DNA of 64,000 bases from CATOSK01 sp963665735 (GTDB taxonomy: Bacteria > Chloroflexota > Dehalococcoidia > Lucifugimonadales > UBA3495), in contig OY762444.1 in NCBI GenBank assembly GCA_963665735.1, positions 2,418,001-2,482,000 of the forward strand, read 5' to 3'. The translations under genes and the position numbers were made by a program. The notes under the pieces were generated by a model that was not told the DNA's origin, did not search any database, and worked only from the letters and a program-made list of their open reading frames with translations. Positions 43,187 through 50,659 of the stretch are shown piece after piece (the stretch's first letter is position 1; every line of letters starts with the position of its first letter).

Positions 43187-43536
43187 TGCAGTACAAAGGC
43201 TATGTCGCGGCTATTGAGTACGACGACATTGAGGACCTGTTGTATGGCCATGTCGTCAATACCGGAACCTACTCCATCTGCAACTTCGCCGCCTCCGACG
43301 TGGAAGGCTTGAAACGGGAATTCAAGGTTTCCGTAGAGGATTACCTGTCCTCATGCCGGGAAGACGGTATCGAACCCCTACCTCCCTACTCCGGCAAAAT
43401 CAACCTTCACGTGGGGCCGGTTCTGCACCGCAAGATAACCCTGCTGGCCCTGGAAGATGGCGTAAGCGTTGACCAGTGGATAAGGCAGGCCCTGGAAGAG
43501 AAAATCTCAGCCCTCCAGTCCGGTATCCGAAAATAG
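43186..43536 (+). CDS. hicB: HicB-family antitoxin (second HicAB pair)
   Basis: The 116-residue product has the HicB-like start (YKGYVAAIEYDDIEDLLYGH, residues 3-22), followed by the DVEGLKREFKVSVEDYLSSC helix and the conserved PLPPYSGKINLHV (about 65-77). It ends in an Arc-like segment (HRKITLLALEDGVSVDQWI). It neutralises the upstream HicA and probably regulates the operon. The gene is 50 bases upstream of the MoxR-like ATPase gene. Confidence 0.87.
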   Translation: MQYKGYVAAIEYDDIEDLLYGHVVNTGTYSICNFAASDVEGLKREFKVSVEDYLSSCREDGIEPLPPYSGKINLHVGPVLHRKITLLALEDGVSVDQWIRQALEEKISALQSGIRK

Positions 43537-43586
43537 TTCGATAGTCCATAGGCAATCCCAAAAACCCCCATTAACGGAGCGACGAT

Positions 43587-44987
43587 ATGGTTTCTGCCCC
43601 CGACATCACTACCCTGGGACAACTACGTGAGAGCGGCTACCAAGTCATTCCCGTCCGCGAGGAAATCCGCCGCAACCTCATCGCCAAAATCCGAGCCGAG
43701 GAGATCGTCTTCCCCGGTATTATCGGCTTTAACGACACGGTCATTCCCCAACTGGAAAACGCCATCCTGGCCGGCCAAGACGTTATCCTGCTGGGCGAGC
43801 GGGGGCAGGCCAAGTCCCGCCTCATCCGCAGCATGGTCAACCTGTTGGACGACTTTATTCCCAAGGTGGCCGGCTCCGAGATTAACGACGACCCTTTCCG
43901 GCCCATCTCCGAGGAATGTCGCCAGAAGGCCCAGGAATTGGGCGACGACTTGCCTATCGAGTGGGTGCCCCGCGAGGAACGCTACTCGGAAAAGCTGGCT
44001 ACGCCGGATATTTCCATAGCCGACCTCATCGGCGAAATTGACCCCATCAAGGTGGCCGAGGGCCGCTACCTTTCCGACGAGCTGGCTATCCACTACGGGC
44101 TGGTTCCCCGCACCAACCGGGGCATCTTTTGTATCAACGAACTGCCCGACCTAGCCGAGCGCATCCAGGTGGGTCTGTTCAACCTGATGGAAGAGCGGGA
44201 CGTGCAGATTAAGGGCTACCGCATCCGTATGCCCCTGGACGTTTACGTGGTGTCCACCGCCAACCCGGAGGACTACACCAACCGGGGCCGCATCGTCACC
44301 CCGCTGAAAGACCGCTACGGCTCCCAGATTCACACTCACTACCCAAGGGCCATCCAGGAAGAAATCGCCATCATGGACCAGGAACGCTCCCGCTTCCCCG
44401 ACGAAGACGCCATCGTCGTACCCCAGTTTATGAAGGAAGTCTTGGCCGAAATCACCGCCCAGGCCCGGGCCAGCAGCGAAATCAACCAGCGCTCCGGCGT
44501 CAGCGTCCGGGTATCCATCGCCAACTACGAAACCCTGGTCAGCAACGCCCTACGCCGGGCCATTCGCCACGGCGACGGGTTGGCCTGTCCCCGAGTCAGT
44601 GACCTTCCTTACATCATGGCGTCCTTCGGCGGCAAGATTGAGCTGGAAACCTTCGAGGAGGGACGGGAAGGCCGGGTTATGGAAGACCTGACCAAGCGGG
44701 CGGTGCTACGGGTCTTCGGCGGTTACTTCGATGTGGACGAACTGGAGGACACGGTGACGGCCTTCGACCTGGGCAATTCCGCCGAGACCGGCAGCGAAAA
44801 GCCGGCGGCGGAGTACCCGGCCCTGGTGCAAAGCCTGGAGGGGATGCCGGCCGCGGTGGAACGCTTGGCCGGCGACGCGCCCCCGGAGGTAGCCGCCTCC
44901 GCCGCAGAGTTCATCCTGGAGGGCCTGCACCTGAACCGCAAGCTAAACTGCCACCGCACCCCCCTGGGCTACCTTTACAACAAGTAA
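43587..44987 (+). CDS. MoxR/Mg-chelatase-like AAA+ ATPase
   Basis: The 466-residue protein is a helix-2-insert AAA+ ATPase. Walker A is GERGQAKS at 70-77, the Walker B region is GIFCINELPDL near 178-188 (Asn in place of the usual Asp, Glu kept), sensor 1 STANPEDYTNRG near 223-234 and the Arg-finger segment PLKDRYGSQIHTHYP near 238-252. Most MoxR-type genes are followed by a VWA-domain gene. Here the next gene, 15 bases on, is a large N-6 DNA methylase and no VWA gene is near. A defence-type or chaperone role is possible. Confidence 0.85.
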   Translation: MVSAPDITTLGQLRESGYQVIPVREEIRRNLIAKIRAEEIVFPGIIGFNDTVIPQLENAILAGQDVILLGERGQAKSRLIRSMVNLLDDFIPKVAGSEINDDPFRPISEECRQKAQELGDDLPIEWVPREERYSEKLATPDISIADLIGEIDPIKVAEGRYLSDELAIHYGLVPRTNRGIFCINELPDLAERIQVGLFNLMEERDVQIKGYRIRMPLDVYVVSTANPEDYTNRGRIVTPLKDRYGSQIHTHYPRAIQEEIAIMDQERSRFPDEDAIVVPQFMKEVLAEITAQARASSEINQRSGVSVRVSIANYETLVSNALRRAIRHGDGLACPRVSDLPYIMASFGGKIELETFEEGREGRVMEDLTKRAVLRVFGGYFDVDELEDTVTAFDLGNSAETGSEKPAAEYPALVQSLEGMPAAVERLAGDAPPEVAASAAEFILEGLHLNRKLNCHRTPLGYLYNK

Positions 44988-45002
44988 ATCTGGGAGGAAT
45001 TT

Positions 45003-47744
45003 GTGCCGGCACCCAGAAATAACAGGCGCAGACAGGAAGAGTTCCTGAATCAACAATTGGCCTTCCTTCTCCAAAAACGCGGGGGAATAGAAACCGATTA
45101 CGAGGTGCGTCAAGCTGGCAAGAGGATAGACGTGGTGGCCGATGTGGACGGGTTGATTGTAGTCCTGGAAGCCGAAACGGGATTTCACCGCAAGGCCCAG
45201 GCTATCAGGGACGCTGACGCCCGCCTCCGGCAAAAACTGGCTTCGGTGGTTCTGGCTGTTTGCTACCCCGACGACGTTACCCAGGCCAATTTGGGGTCGC
45301 GCACTCTCACTTGGCTACTGCGTTTGCAGCCTGGGGAACCCCCGGGAGAATGGGCCACGGGCGACGTAACCCAGTTGGCCCAAGCCGTTTTGCAGGCGCC
45401 CAGGTCCCTCAGCGGCGCCGACGCCGCGGCCCGGCTGCTTTCGGACGGTCTTGATGCGATGGTCCAGAGACTCAGAACGCCCGGCCGCCGGTCCTTGGCG
45501 ATTGCTCTGGACCTTCCCCGAACCAAGCCTGGCAATGGGCCGCGGAAGGACGGCTATTTCGTAGCGGCCAAGCGGGGAATGTTGGTGGCGGCTACTGCCA
45601 TGCTGTTTCACCACCGGGTTCAGGCCCACTTGCCAGCCCGCCGTCCCCGTGGATTCGACGGAAACTGGCCGCCGCCCAGCCTCGCAACTTGCGCCGGGTC
45701 GGCCACGCCTGTTTATGACTTTCGTGATGCCTGGCGGGGCATCCTGGCCGTGGACTACCGCCCGGTTTTCGAGACCGGCAGGACTGCTCTGGCCGCCCTT
45801 CCCTCCAACCCGGACATCGGTCTGGCGGTGAGCAGGCTGGCGGACACGGTGGGAAAAATCTCGGCGTTGGTGTCGGGACTGCACCATGACCTCCTGGGAC
45901 GGGTCTTTCACCGGGTGCTGGATACCGCTCGTTATGACGGCTCTTTCTACACTTCCACCACCGCCGCAACCTTATTGGCTGCCCTGGCAATCCGTGAGGA
46001 TGACTGCGACTGGTCTAAAGTACCCGATGTTTCGGCGCTGCGAATTTGCGACCCGGCTTGCGGCACCGGGACTTTGCTGATGGCGGCCGCCGAGCGCATC
46101 AGTTCCCTGCACAACTCCGCGACGCCCGGAGGGTCTGCTGACGAAGCAAGGCTTAGCGGCGGTCTGGTGGAAGACGTGCTTTGGGGTTACGACGTAAACG
46201 TGACCGCAACCCACATGGCCGCCAGCACCTTGGGGATGCTCTCGCCCACTACCAGGTTCAGCCGGATGAACATCCACCGGGCCAGGCTTGGGGTTTTCGA
46301 CGGAGAGCCTTACCTTGGCTCCCTGGACCTTCTCTCCGGCAATATCCGCCTCGCTTCGTCACCGTCAACCACAGAGCAGGTAGAAAACGGGCAAGCGACG
46401 GGGGAACAGCCCCCGGCTATGGACCTGGTAATTATGAATCCCCCCTTTACCCGCGACAGCCTGCGCCATGACCAGTTCAGCCGGGAAGACGAACTGGCCA
46501 TCAAAGAGCGGGAAAAGGATATGCTGGAGGGGCAGCCGTACCGGGAAGCGGCCCGTCTTTCCGGTTCTGCTAACGCTTTCATGGTGCTTGGGGACAAAAT
46601 GGTAAGCGAAGACACTGGCACGCTAGCAGTGGTTTTGCCGACCGTCATGTCCACGAACCCCGCCGCGTTGCAAACCCGAAGGTATATGGCCCAACGGTTC
46701 CACATTGATACCATCGTCAGTTCCCATGACCCAAGCCGCATCTTCTTCTCGGAAAGCACCAACATTGGCGAGATTCTGCTGGTCTGCCGTCGGTGGAAGG
46801 AAGACGCGCCAAAGCCGCCGACCCGCGTAGTTAATCTGGCGAGAAATCCGGCGACTCCGCTGGATGCTTTGGACACCGCTCACCGGATAGCCAGGGCTGT
46901 CGAGTCCGACAGCCAAACCTCCCATGACTTCACCGTCCAACAAGTCACTGCTGACCGCATCGAACGGGGCGATTGGTTCGCCGTCAACTTCCTGTCGCCT
47001 TTCCTGGTGGAATCCTATCGGGCTATCGGCGAAAACTTCCCCGGTTCTGTCCCAACTGCGCCGTTGAGCCAACTGGCCGCCGTAGGCCCGGCGGGGCAAC
47101 GCATTCGCGATTCCTACACTGCCTCAGCGATGCCTACCGTGTCGGGCCGTCGCGCCCTGTGGCACCACAAGACGGATGTGACCCAATCCATGTTGGCAGA
47201 GACCGACGTTTACATCGAACCCAAGGAGGCCAAACGCCACTTGGCCGACAGGTATTGGGAGCAGCGCAGCCAACTCTTATTGCCGCACCGGTTGCGTTTG
47301 AATTTGGCGCGGGTCGTTGCAGTTATGTTGCCGGAGCGCGCCGTCGGGTCAATCTGGACGCCCTGCCGTCCCCAAGACCCGGAAATAGCCAAGGCCCTGT
47401 GCCTCTACCTCAACTCCGCTCCCGGTATTCTTTCCCTGCTGGGCGGTCGGGATAACCGGGTGCCGTCATACCCGTCCTTCTCGCTGGATACGCTGCGCTC
47501 GCTGCCTATTCCCGACTTTGCTGCATTGGACGAGGAACAACGGGGATTCCTCGCCAGCCGGTTTGACTGGCTCCAAGACCAGGCGTTGCAATCCTTCCCG
47601 CAAATGCACCTGGACCCGGTGCGTCAGCAGATTGACGACGCGGTAACGCAGGCGTTGGGCCTGGATGCCGACTGGGTAGCGTCCATCCGGCGGGAACTGG
47701 CCCGGGAGCCGTCAATCACTGACACGGCAACGGTATCCAGCTAG
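45003..47744 (+). CDS. Large N-6 adenine DNA methylase with N-terminal nuclease-like domain
   Basis: The 913-residue protein combines three parts. Residues 10-95 resemble a PD-(D/E)XK fold (RIDVVADVDGLIVVLEAETG, with Asp43, Glu56, Glu58; a Lys is missing at the usual place). The methylase core has motif I DPACGTGTLL near 349-358 and motif IV NPPFTRD near 479-485. A long C-terminal part (700-913) looks like a target-recognition region. This fits a type IIG-like or related single-chain restriction-modification protein. It has a GTG start with SD GGGAGGAA and follows the AAA+ gene by 15 bases. Confidence 0.85.
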   Translation: MPAPRNNRRRQEEFLNQQLAFLLQKRGGIETDYEVRQAGKRIDVVADVDGLIVVLEAETGFHRKAQAIRDADARLRQKLASVVLAVCYPDDVTQANLGSRTLTWLLRLQPGEPPGEWATGDVTQLAQAVLQAPRSLSGADAAARLLSDGLDAMVQRLRTPGRRSLAIALDLPRTKPGNGPRKDGYFVAAKRGMLVAATAMLFHHRVQAHLPARRPRGFDGNWPPPSLATCAGSATPVYDFRDAWRGILAVDYRPVFETGRTALAALPSNPDIGLAVSRLADTVGKISALVSGLHHDLLGRVFHRVLDTARYDGSFYTSTTAATLLAALAIREDDCDWSKVPDVSALRICDPACGTGTLLMAAAERISSLHNSATPGGSADEARLSGGLVEDVLWGYDVNVTATHMAASTLGMLSPTTRFSRMNIHRARLGVFDGEPYLGSLDLLSGNIRLASSPSTTEQVENGQATGEQPPAMDLVIMNPPFTRDSLRHDQFSREDELAIKEREKDMLEGQPYREAARLSGSANAFMVLGDKMVSEDTGTLAVVLPTVMSTNPAALQTRRYMAQRFHIDTIVSSHDPSRIFFSESTNIGEILLVCRRWKEDAPKPPTRVVNLARNPATPLDALDTAHRIARAVESDSQTSHDFTVQQVTADRIERGDWFAVNFLSPFLVESYRAIGENFPGSVPTAPLSQLAAVGPAGQRIRDSYTASAMPTVSGRRALWHHKTDVTQSMLAETDVYIEPKEAKRHLADRYWEQRSQLLLPHRLRLNLARVVAVMLPERAVGSIWTPCRPQDPEIAKALCLYLNSAPGILSLLGGRDNRVPSYPSFSLDTLRSLPIPDFAALDEEQRGFLASRFDWLQDQALQSFPQMHLDPVRQQIDDAVTQALGLDADWVASIRRELAREPSITDTATVSS

Positions 47745-47797
47745 CGGGCGCGCCCTTTTTGCCGCCGCCGTCGGTTTCAATCCCGCCCGGCCCGGTT

Positions 47798-47803
47798 TAT
47801 AAT
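47798..47803 (+). promoter_or_regulatory. Candidate -10 box after the methylase gene
   Basis: TATAAT occurs in the GC-rich gap after the methylase stop, 80 bases before the next start. TTTCAA (47775-47780) is a weak -35 at 17 bases spacing. It would restart transcription for the small membrane-protein genes. Confidence 0.35.
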
Positions 47804-47883
47804 CTGACTTATCAGCAGTGACTCCCAAAGGAACGGGAATCTACCATTCGGCTCTGGCGGTGAGGTAGAGGACCTGAAAAACG

Positions 47884-48297
47884 GTGGAACCACCCGACAA
47901 CAGAACTCGTTACTGGGTAATTTACTGCCTCATTTTCGTCGGCTGCATGGTGGGGTTTTCCCTCTACCAACTGCTTTATCTGGGCGGATGGCGGTCGTAT
48001 AATTGGATGAGCACCCTCAGCGAGGTGTCCAGTTCCTCCATCGGGTTAGCCCTGCTGTCGGCAGCTTCATTGGAAGGGGTGATTTACTTGGTACTATTTG
48101 CTCCCCGCAAAGCGCGACAACTGAGAGAAGAAGGCCGGCAGCAAGGCCGGGAAGAAGGCCGTCGTCAGACCATTGAGGAAGTACGGGAATACAACGCCAA
48201 AGTAATTGCTTGGGAGACTCGGAAGGACGCGGCCCAAGCCGCCGGTCAGCTCTTTGACGAACCTCGCCCGGAACTTCCTGATTCGCTCAAAGATTAG
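47884..48297 (+). CDS. Small membrane protein with charged tail
   Basis: The 137-residue product has two hydrophobic helices (about 9-29, YWVIYCLIFVGCMVGFSLY, and 50-72, SIGLALLSAASLEGVIYLVL) followed by a charged stretch REEGRQQGREEGRRQTIEE and a C-terminal block KVIAWETRKDAAQAAGQLFD then EPRPELP. The same C-terminal block appears in the next gene. The start is GTG at 47884. Function is unknown. Confidence 0.65.
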   Translation: MEPPDNRTRYWVIYCLIFVGCMVGFSLYQLLYLGGWRSYNWMSTLSEVSSSSIGLALLSAASLEGVIYLVLFAPRKARQLREEGRQQGREEGRRQTIEEVREYNAKVIAWETRKDAAQAAGQLFDEPRPELPDSLKD

Positions 48298-48311
48298 CGG
48301 GAGGCGTTTCC

Positions 48312-48542
48312 GTGGTACTGTACGCTCCCCACAGAATCCGAAAACTGAAAGAGGAAGGTCATCGTCAAGTCATCGCGGAAATTCGGGAACACGACTCCAA
48401 ATTAGTTGCCTGGCATTCGCGCATGAAAGAGGCCCATACCAATGGTCAGCCCTTCGATGAACCTCCCCCGGAACTTCCCGAACATCTTCGTGACTTAATC
48501 CACGTCCAACCTGGCTCCCACTCCCAAAGGAACGGTGGTTGA
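48312..48542 (+). CDS. Truncated tandem copy of the preceding gene
   Basis: The 76-residue product repeats the end of the previous gene: VLYAPHRIRKLKEEGHRQ corresponds to VLFAPRKARQLREEGRQQ, and LVAWHSRMKEAHTNGQPFD then EPPPELP to the C-terminal block. It lacks both membrane helices. It begins with GTG 14 bases after the previous stop. It could be a soluble partner or a remnant of tandem duplication. Confidence 0.55.
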   Translation: MVLYAPHRIRKLKEEGHRQVIAEIREHDSKLVAWHSRMKEAHTNGQPFDEPPPELPEHLRDLIHVQPGSHSQRNGG

Positions 48543-48543
48543 T

Positions 48544-48909
48544 ATGCACCGGCTGGCATTTCCCCTGCTAATGATGCTGCTGCCCCGGTTTATCCCCCAG
48601 ATACTCAAGTACCTGCGGCTCATCTGGAAACTCATCTGCGACCCGCGGGTGAACATAATCCTGCGCGCCCTGGTGCCTCTGGCAATTGTGTACGTCATCT
48701 TCCCCACCGACATGGTGAAGGACAGCCTTCCCATCATCGGTAGGTTCGACGACATCATCGTCCTCGGTCTGTCCGCGCTAACCCTGGTCAAGCTGGCCCC
48801 CAGGGATGTGGTCAACCATCACCTGGGGATTCAGCCGGCCGCCGCCCGCCCCGAAGACCAGGACCCCAACAACGTGGTGGACGGCTCATCCAGGGACATT
48901 GACGATTAA
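48544..48909 (+). CDS. DUF1232 (YkvA-like) membrane protein
   Basis: The 121-residue product contains the short DUF1232 signature: ALVPLAIVYVIFPTDMVKDS and then LPIIGRFDDIIVLGLSALTLV (two helices joined by a PxD...DD turn), with an N-terminal hydrophobic segment. Function of the family is unknown. A GTG at 48535 is an alternative start. It follows the truncated membrane-protein copy by one base and reads in the same direction. Confidence 0.75.
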   Translation: MHRLAFPLLMMLLPRFIPQILKYLRLIWKLICDPRVNIILRALVPLAIVYVIFPTDMVKDSLPIIGRFDDIIVLGLSALTLVKLAPRDVVNHHLGIQPAAARPEDQDPNNVVDGSSRDIDD

Positions 48910-48923
48910 CCTTCCGCTCCTAA

Positions 48924-48989
48924 CCGTCATTCCCGATTTCGTGGGAATCCAAGCCCCCAACATAGGGGCAGACCGCTGTGTTTGCCCCT
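48924..48989 (-). repeat. REP and TAGGGGC-type repeat, both in reverse orientation
   Basis: CCGTCATTCCCGATTTCG and TGGGAATCC are a REP read from the other strand, followed by ATAGGGGCAGACC...GTTTGCCCC. These are among the few copies in the window oriented this way. Confidence 0.65.
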
Positions 48990-49028
48990 TCCAACAACTC
49001 CCCATATCCTTCCCGCGCGGGGGTTGAT

Positions 49029-50276
49029 ATGCCCGCCCAGCCAGTGCCTAACCCGGCGGCGGCGGAAACTGGCATTTCCCTTTATCTCCACGTCCCGTTT
49101 TGCCAAACCAAATGCCCCTACTGCGACTTCAACACCTACCAGGGCATCGAGTCGCTCATGGCCCCCTACCTAGACGCGCTGGCGACCGACCTGGAACTTT
49201 GGGGCCGGACGCTGAACCATCCCACCATCAACACCATTTTCTTCGGCGGCGGCACTCCTTCCTACCTGCCCGCCGGAGCCATTGGCCGCCTGCTGGCAGC
49301 GGTGGGAGCGAATTTCCCGGTAGCGTCCGACGCTGAGATTACCATTGAAGCCAACCCCGGCGACATCACTTCGCCCTTGGGGGAAAGTCTGCTGAGGGCC
49401 GGGGTCAACCGCATCAGCTTTGGCGTTCAGAGTCTTGATGACAGGCTGCTGCAACTGCTGGGCCGCCGCCACGACGCCCGGCAAGCCCATGAGGCGTATC
49501 AGGCTGCCCGCGCCGCCGGATTAGACAACATCAGCCTGGACTTGATGTACGGACTGCCCCAACAGTCGGCGGAGCAGTGGAACGATACGGTGGCGCGGCT
49601 GGTGTCCTGGCAGCCGGAGCACGTTTCCCTCTACTGCCTTACTCTGGAGGAAGGGACGCCGCTGCATCGCTGGGTGGCCCAGGGCCGACTGTCGGAGCCG
49701 GACCCCGACCTGGCCGCCGATATGTACCACCACGCCGAGGATATACTGGCCCAAGCCGGCTACCGCCACTACGAAATTTCCAACTGGACGCTGCCGGGGC
49801 GGGAATCCCGCCACAACATGGCCTATTGGCTGAACCTTCCCTACCTGGGGGTGGGGCCGGGCGCCCACTCCCGATTGGGCTGTCATCGTTTCTGGACGGT
49901 CAATTCGCCCCGGGACTACATCCACCGGGTCAACCAATGGGCCGCCGTTGACCCCAACCCGGCAATCGCCGTTACTTGGGGACGGGCCGACGGGGAGGCC
50001 GCGTCGCCCGAAACCGTCCCAACGATAGAAGGCAGTGAGTTTATCGGCCCGGAGTTGGCCGCCGCCGAGACCATGTTCCTGGGTCTCCGCTTGCTGGACG
50101 GGATGGACTTGCCCGCGGCATCCCGACGGGCCGGGGCTAATCTGCTGGAAAAATACCGGGAGCAGGTGGACGACCTGGTGGCCCTGGGACTGCTGGAACG
50201 CCAGGACGATACCCTTCGGCTGACCCCCACCGCCTACCTGATAGCCAACCAGGTCTTCACCCGCTTTTTGGAGTGA
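49029..50276 (+). CDS. hemW: HemW-like radical SAM protein (haem chaperone)
   Basis: The 415-residue protein has the radical SAM cluster motif C25-x3-C29-x2-C32 followed by Asp-Phe (CQTKCPYCDFNTY), which marks HemW rather than oxygen-independent coproporphyrinogen oxidase HemN. TIFFGGGTPSYL, EANPGDIT, ISFGVQSLDDRLLQLLGR and LDLMYGLPQQS are all conserved. The C-terminal HemN_C region includes GPGAHSR and the winged-helix-like end (QDDTLRLTPTAYLIANQVF). HemW delivers haem to respiratory proteins. The start ATG at 49029 fits the family. Confidence 0.92.
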   Translation: MPAQPVPNPAAAETGISLYLHVPFCQTKCPYCDFNTYQGIESLMAPYLDALATDLELWGRTLNHPTINTIFFGGGTPSYLPAGAIGRLLAAVGANFPVASDAEITIEANPGDITSPLGESLLRAGVNRISFGVQSLDDRLLQLLGRRHDARQAHEAYQAARAAGLDNISLDLMYGLPQQSAEQWNDTVARLVSWQPEHVSLYCLTLEEGTPLHRWVAQGRLSEPDPDLAADMYHHAEDILAQAGYRHYEISNWTLPGRESRHNMAYWLNLPYLGVGPGAHSRLGCHRFWTVNSPRDYIHRVNQWAAVDPNPAIAVTWGRADGEAASPETVPTIEGSEFIGPELAAAETMFLGLRLLDGMDLPAASRRAGANLLEKYREQVDDLVALGLLERQDDTLRLTPTAYLIANQVFTRFLE

Positions 50277-50345
50277 AAGCCGTAGGCCAGCCCCGATGTT
50301 ATACTGGTCAACAAGCCGAAGGAAATGGTCAGCGAAGAAGGCAAA

Positions 50346-50659
50346 ATGGACATTAAACAACGCCCCCAACCAACGCTGGACGAATTGTTGCAGACCTTCG
50401 GGCTCAGATGCCGGCGCTTTCCGAGGAATACAGTGTCAGTAGCCTGGGGATTCTCGGGCCTTGCGCCACCGGGAAGGCCCGACCCAGCAGTATCCTGCGG
50501 GTGCTGGTGGAGTTCGACCAAGCACCGGGCTTGTTCCGGTTCGTCCGATTAAAACGGGAGTTGCCGGAATCGGCGGGGGTCAAAGTTGATCTGGTGCCGA
50601 AAAGCACCCTGCGGCCCGAGTTAGGCAAGCAGGTGATGAAAAAATTGGTTGATGTTTGA
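50346..50659 (+). pseudogene. MNT-type minimal nucleotidyltransferase, frameshifted and with dead active site
   Basis: MDIKQRPQPTLDELLQ starts in one frame. After CAGAC (near 50394) the similarity continues in the next frame with LRAQMPALSEEYSVSSLGIL to the TGA at 50657-50659. One extra C (CAGACCCTT) would restore the frame. An ATG at 50408 could restart an 83-residue piece. In addition the catalytic GSYARG...SDLDV pattern reads GPCATG...SSILRV, so both metal aspartates are gone. This is the antitoxin-side gene of a MNT-HEPN pair; the stop overlaps the HEPN start (TTGA). Confidence 0.7.
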
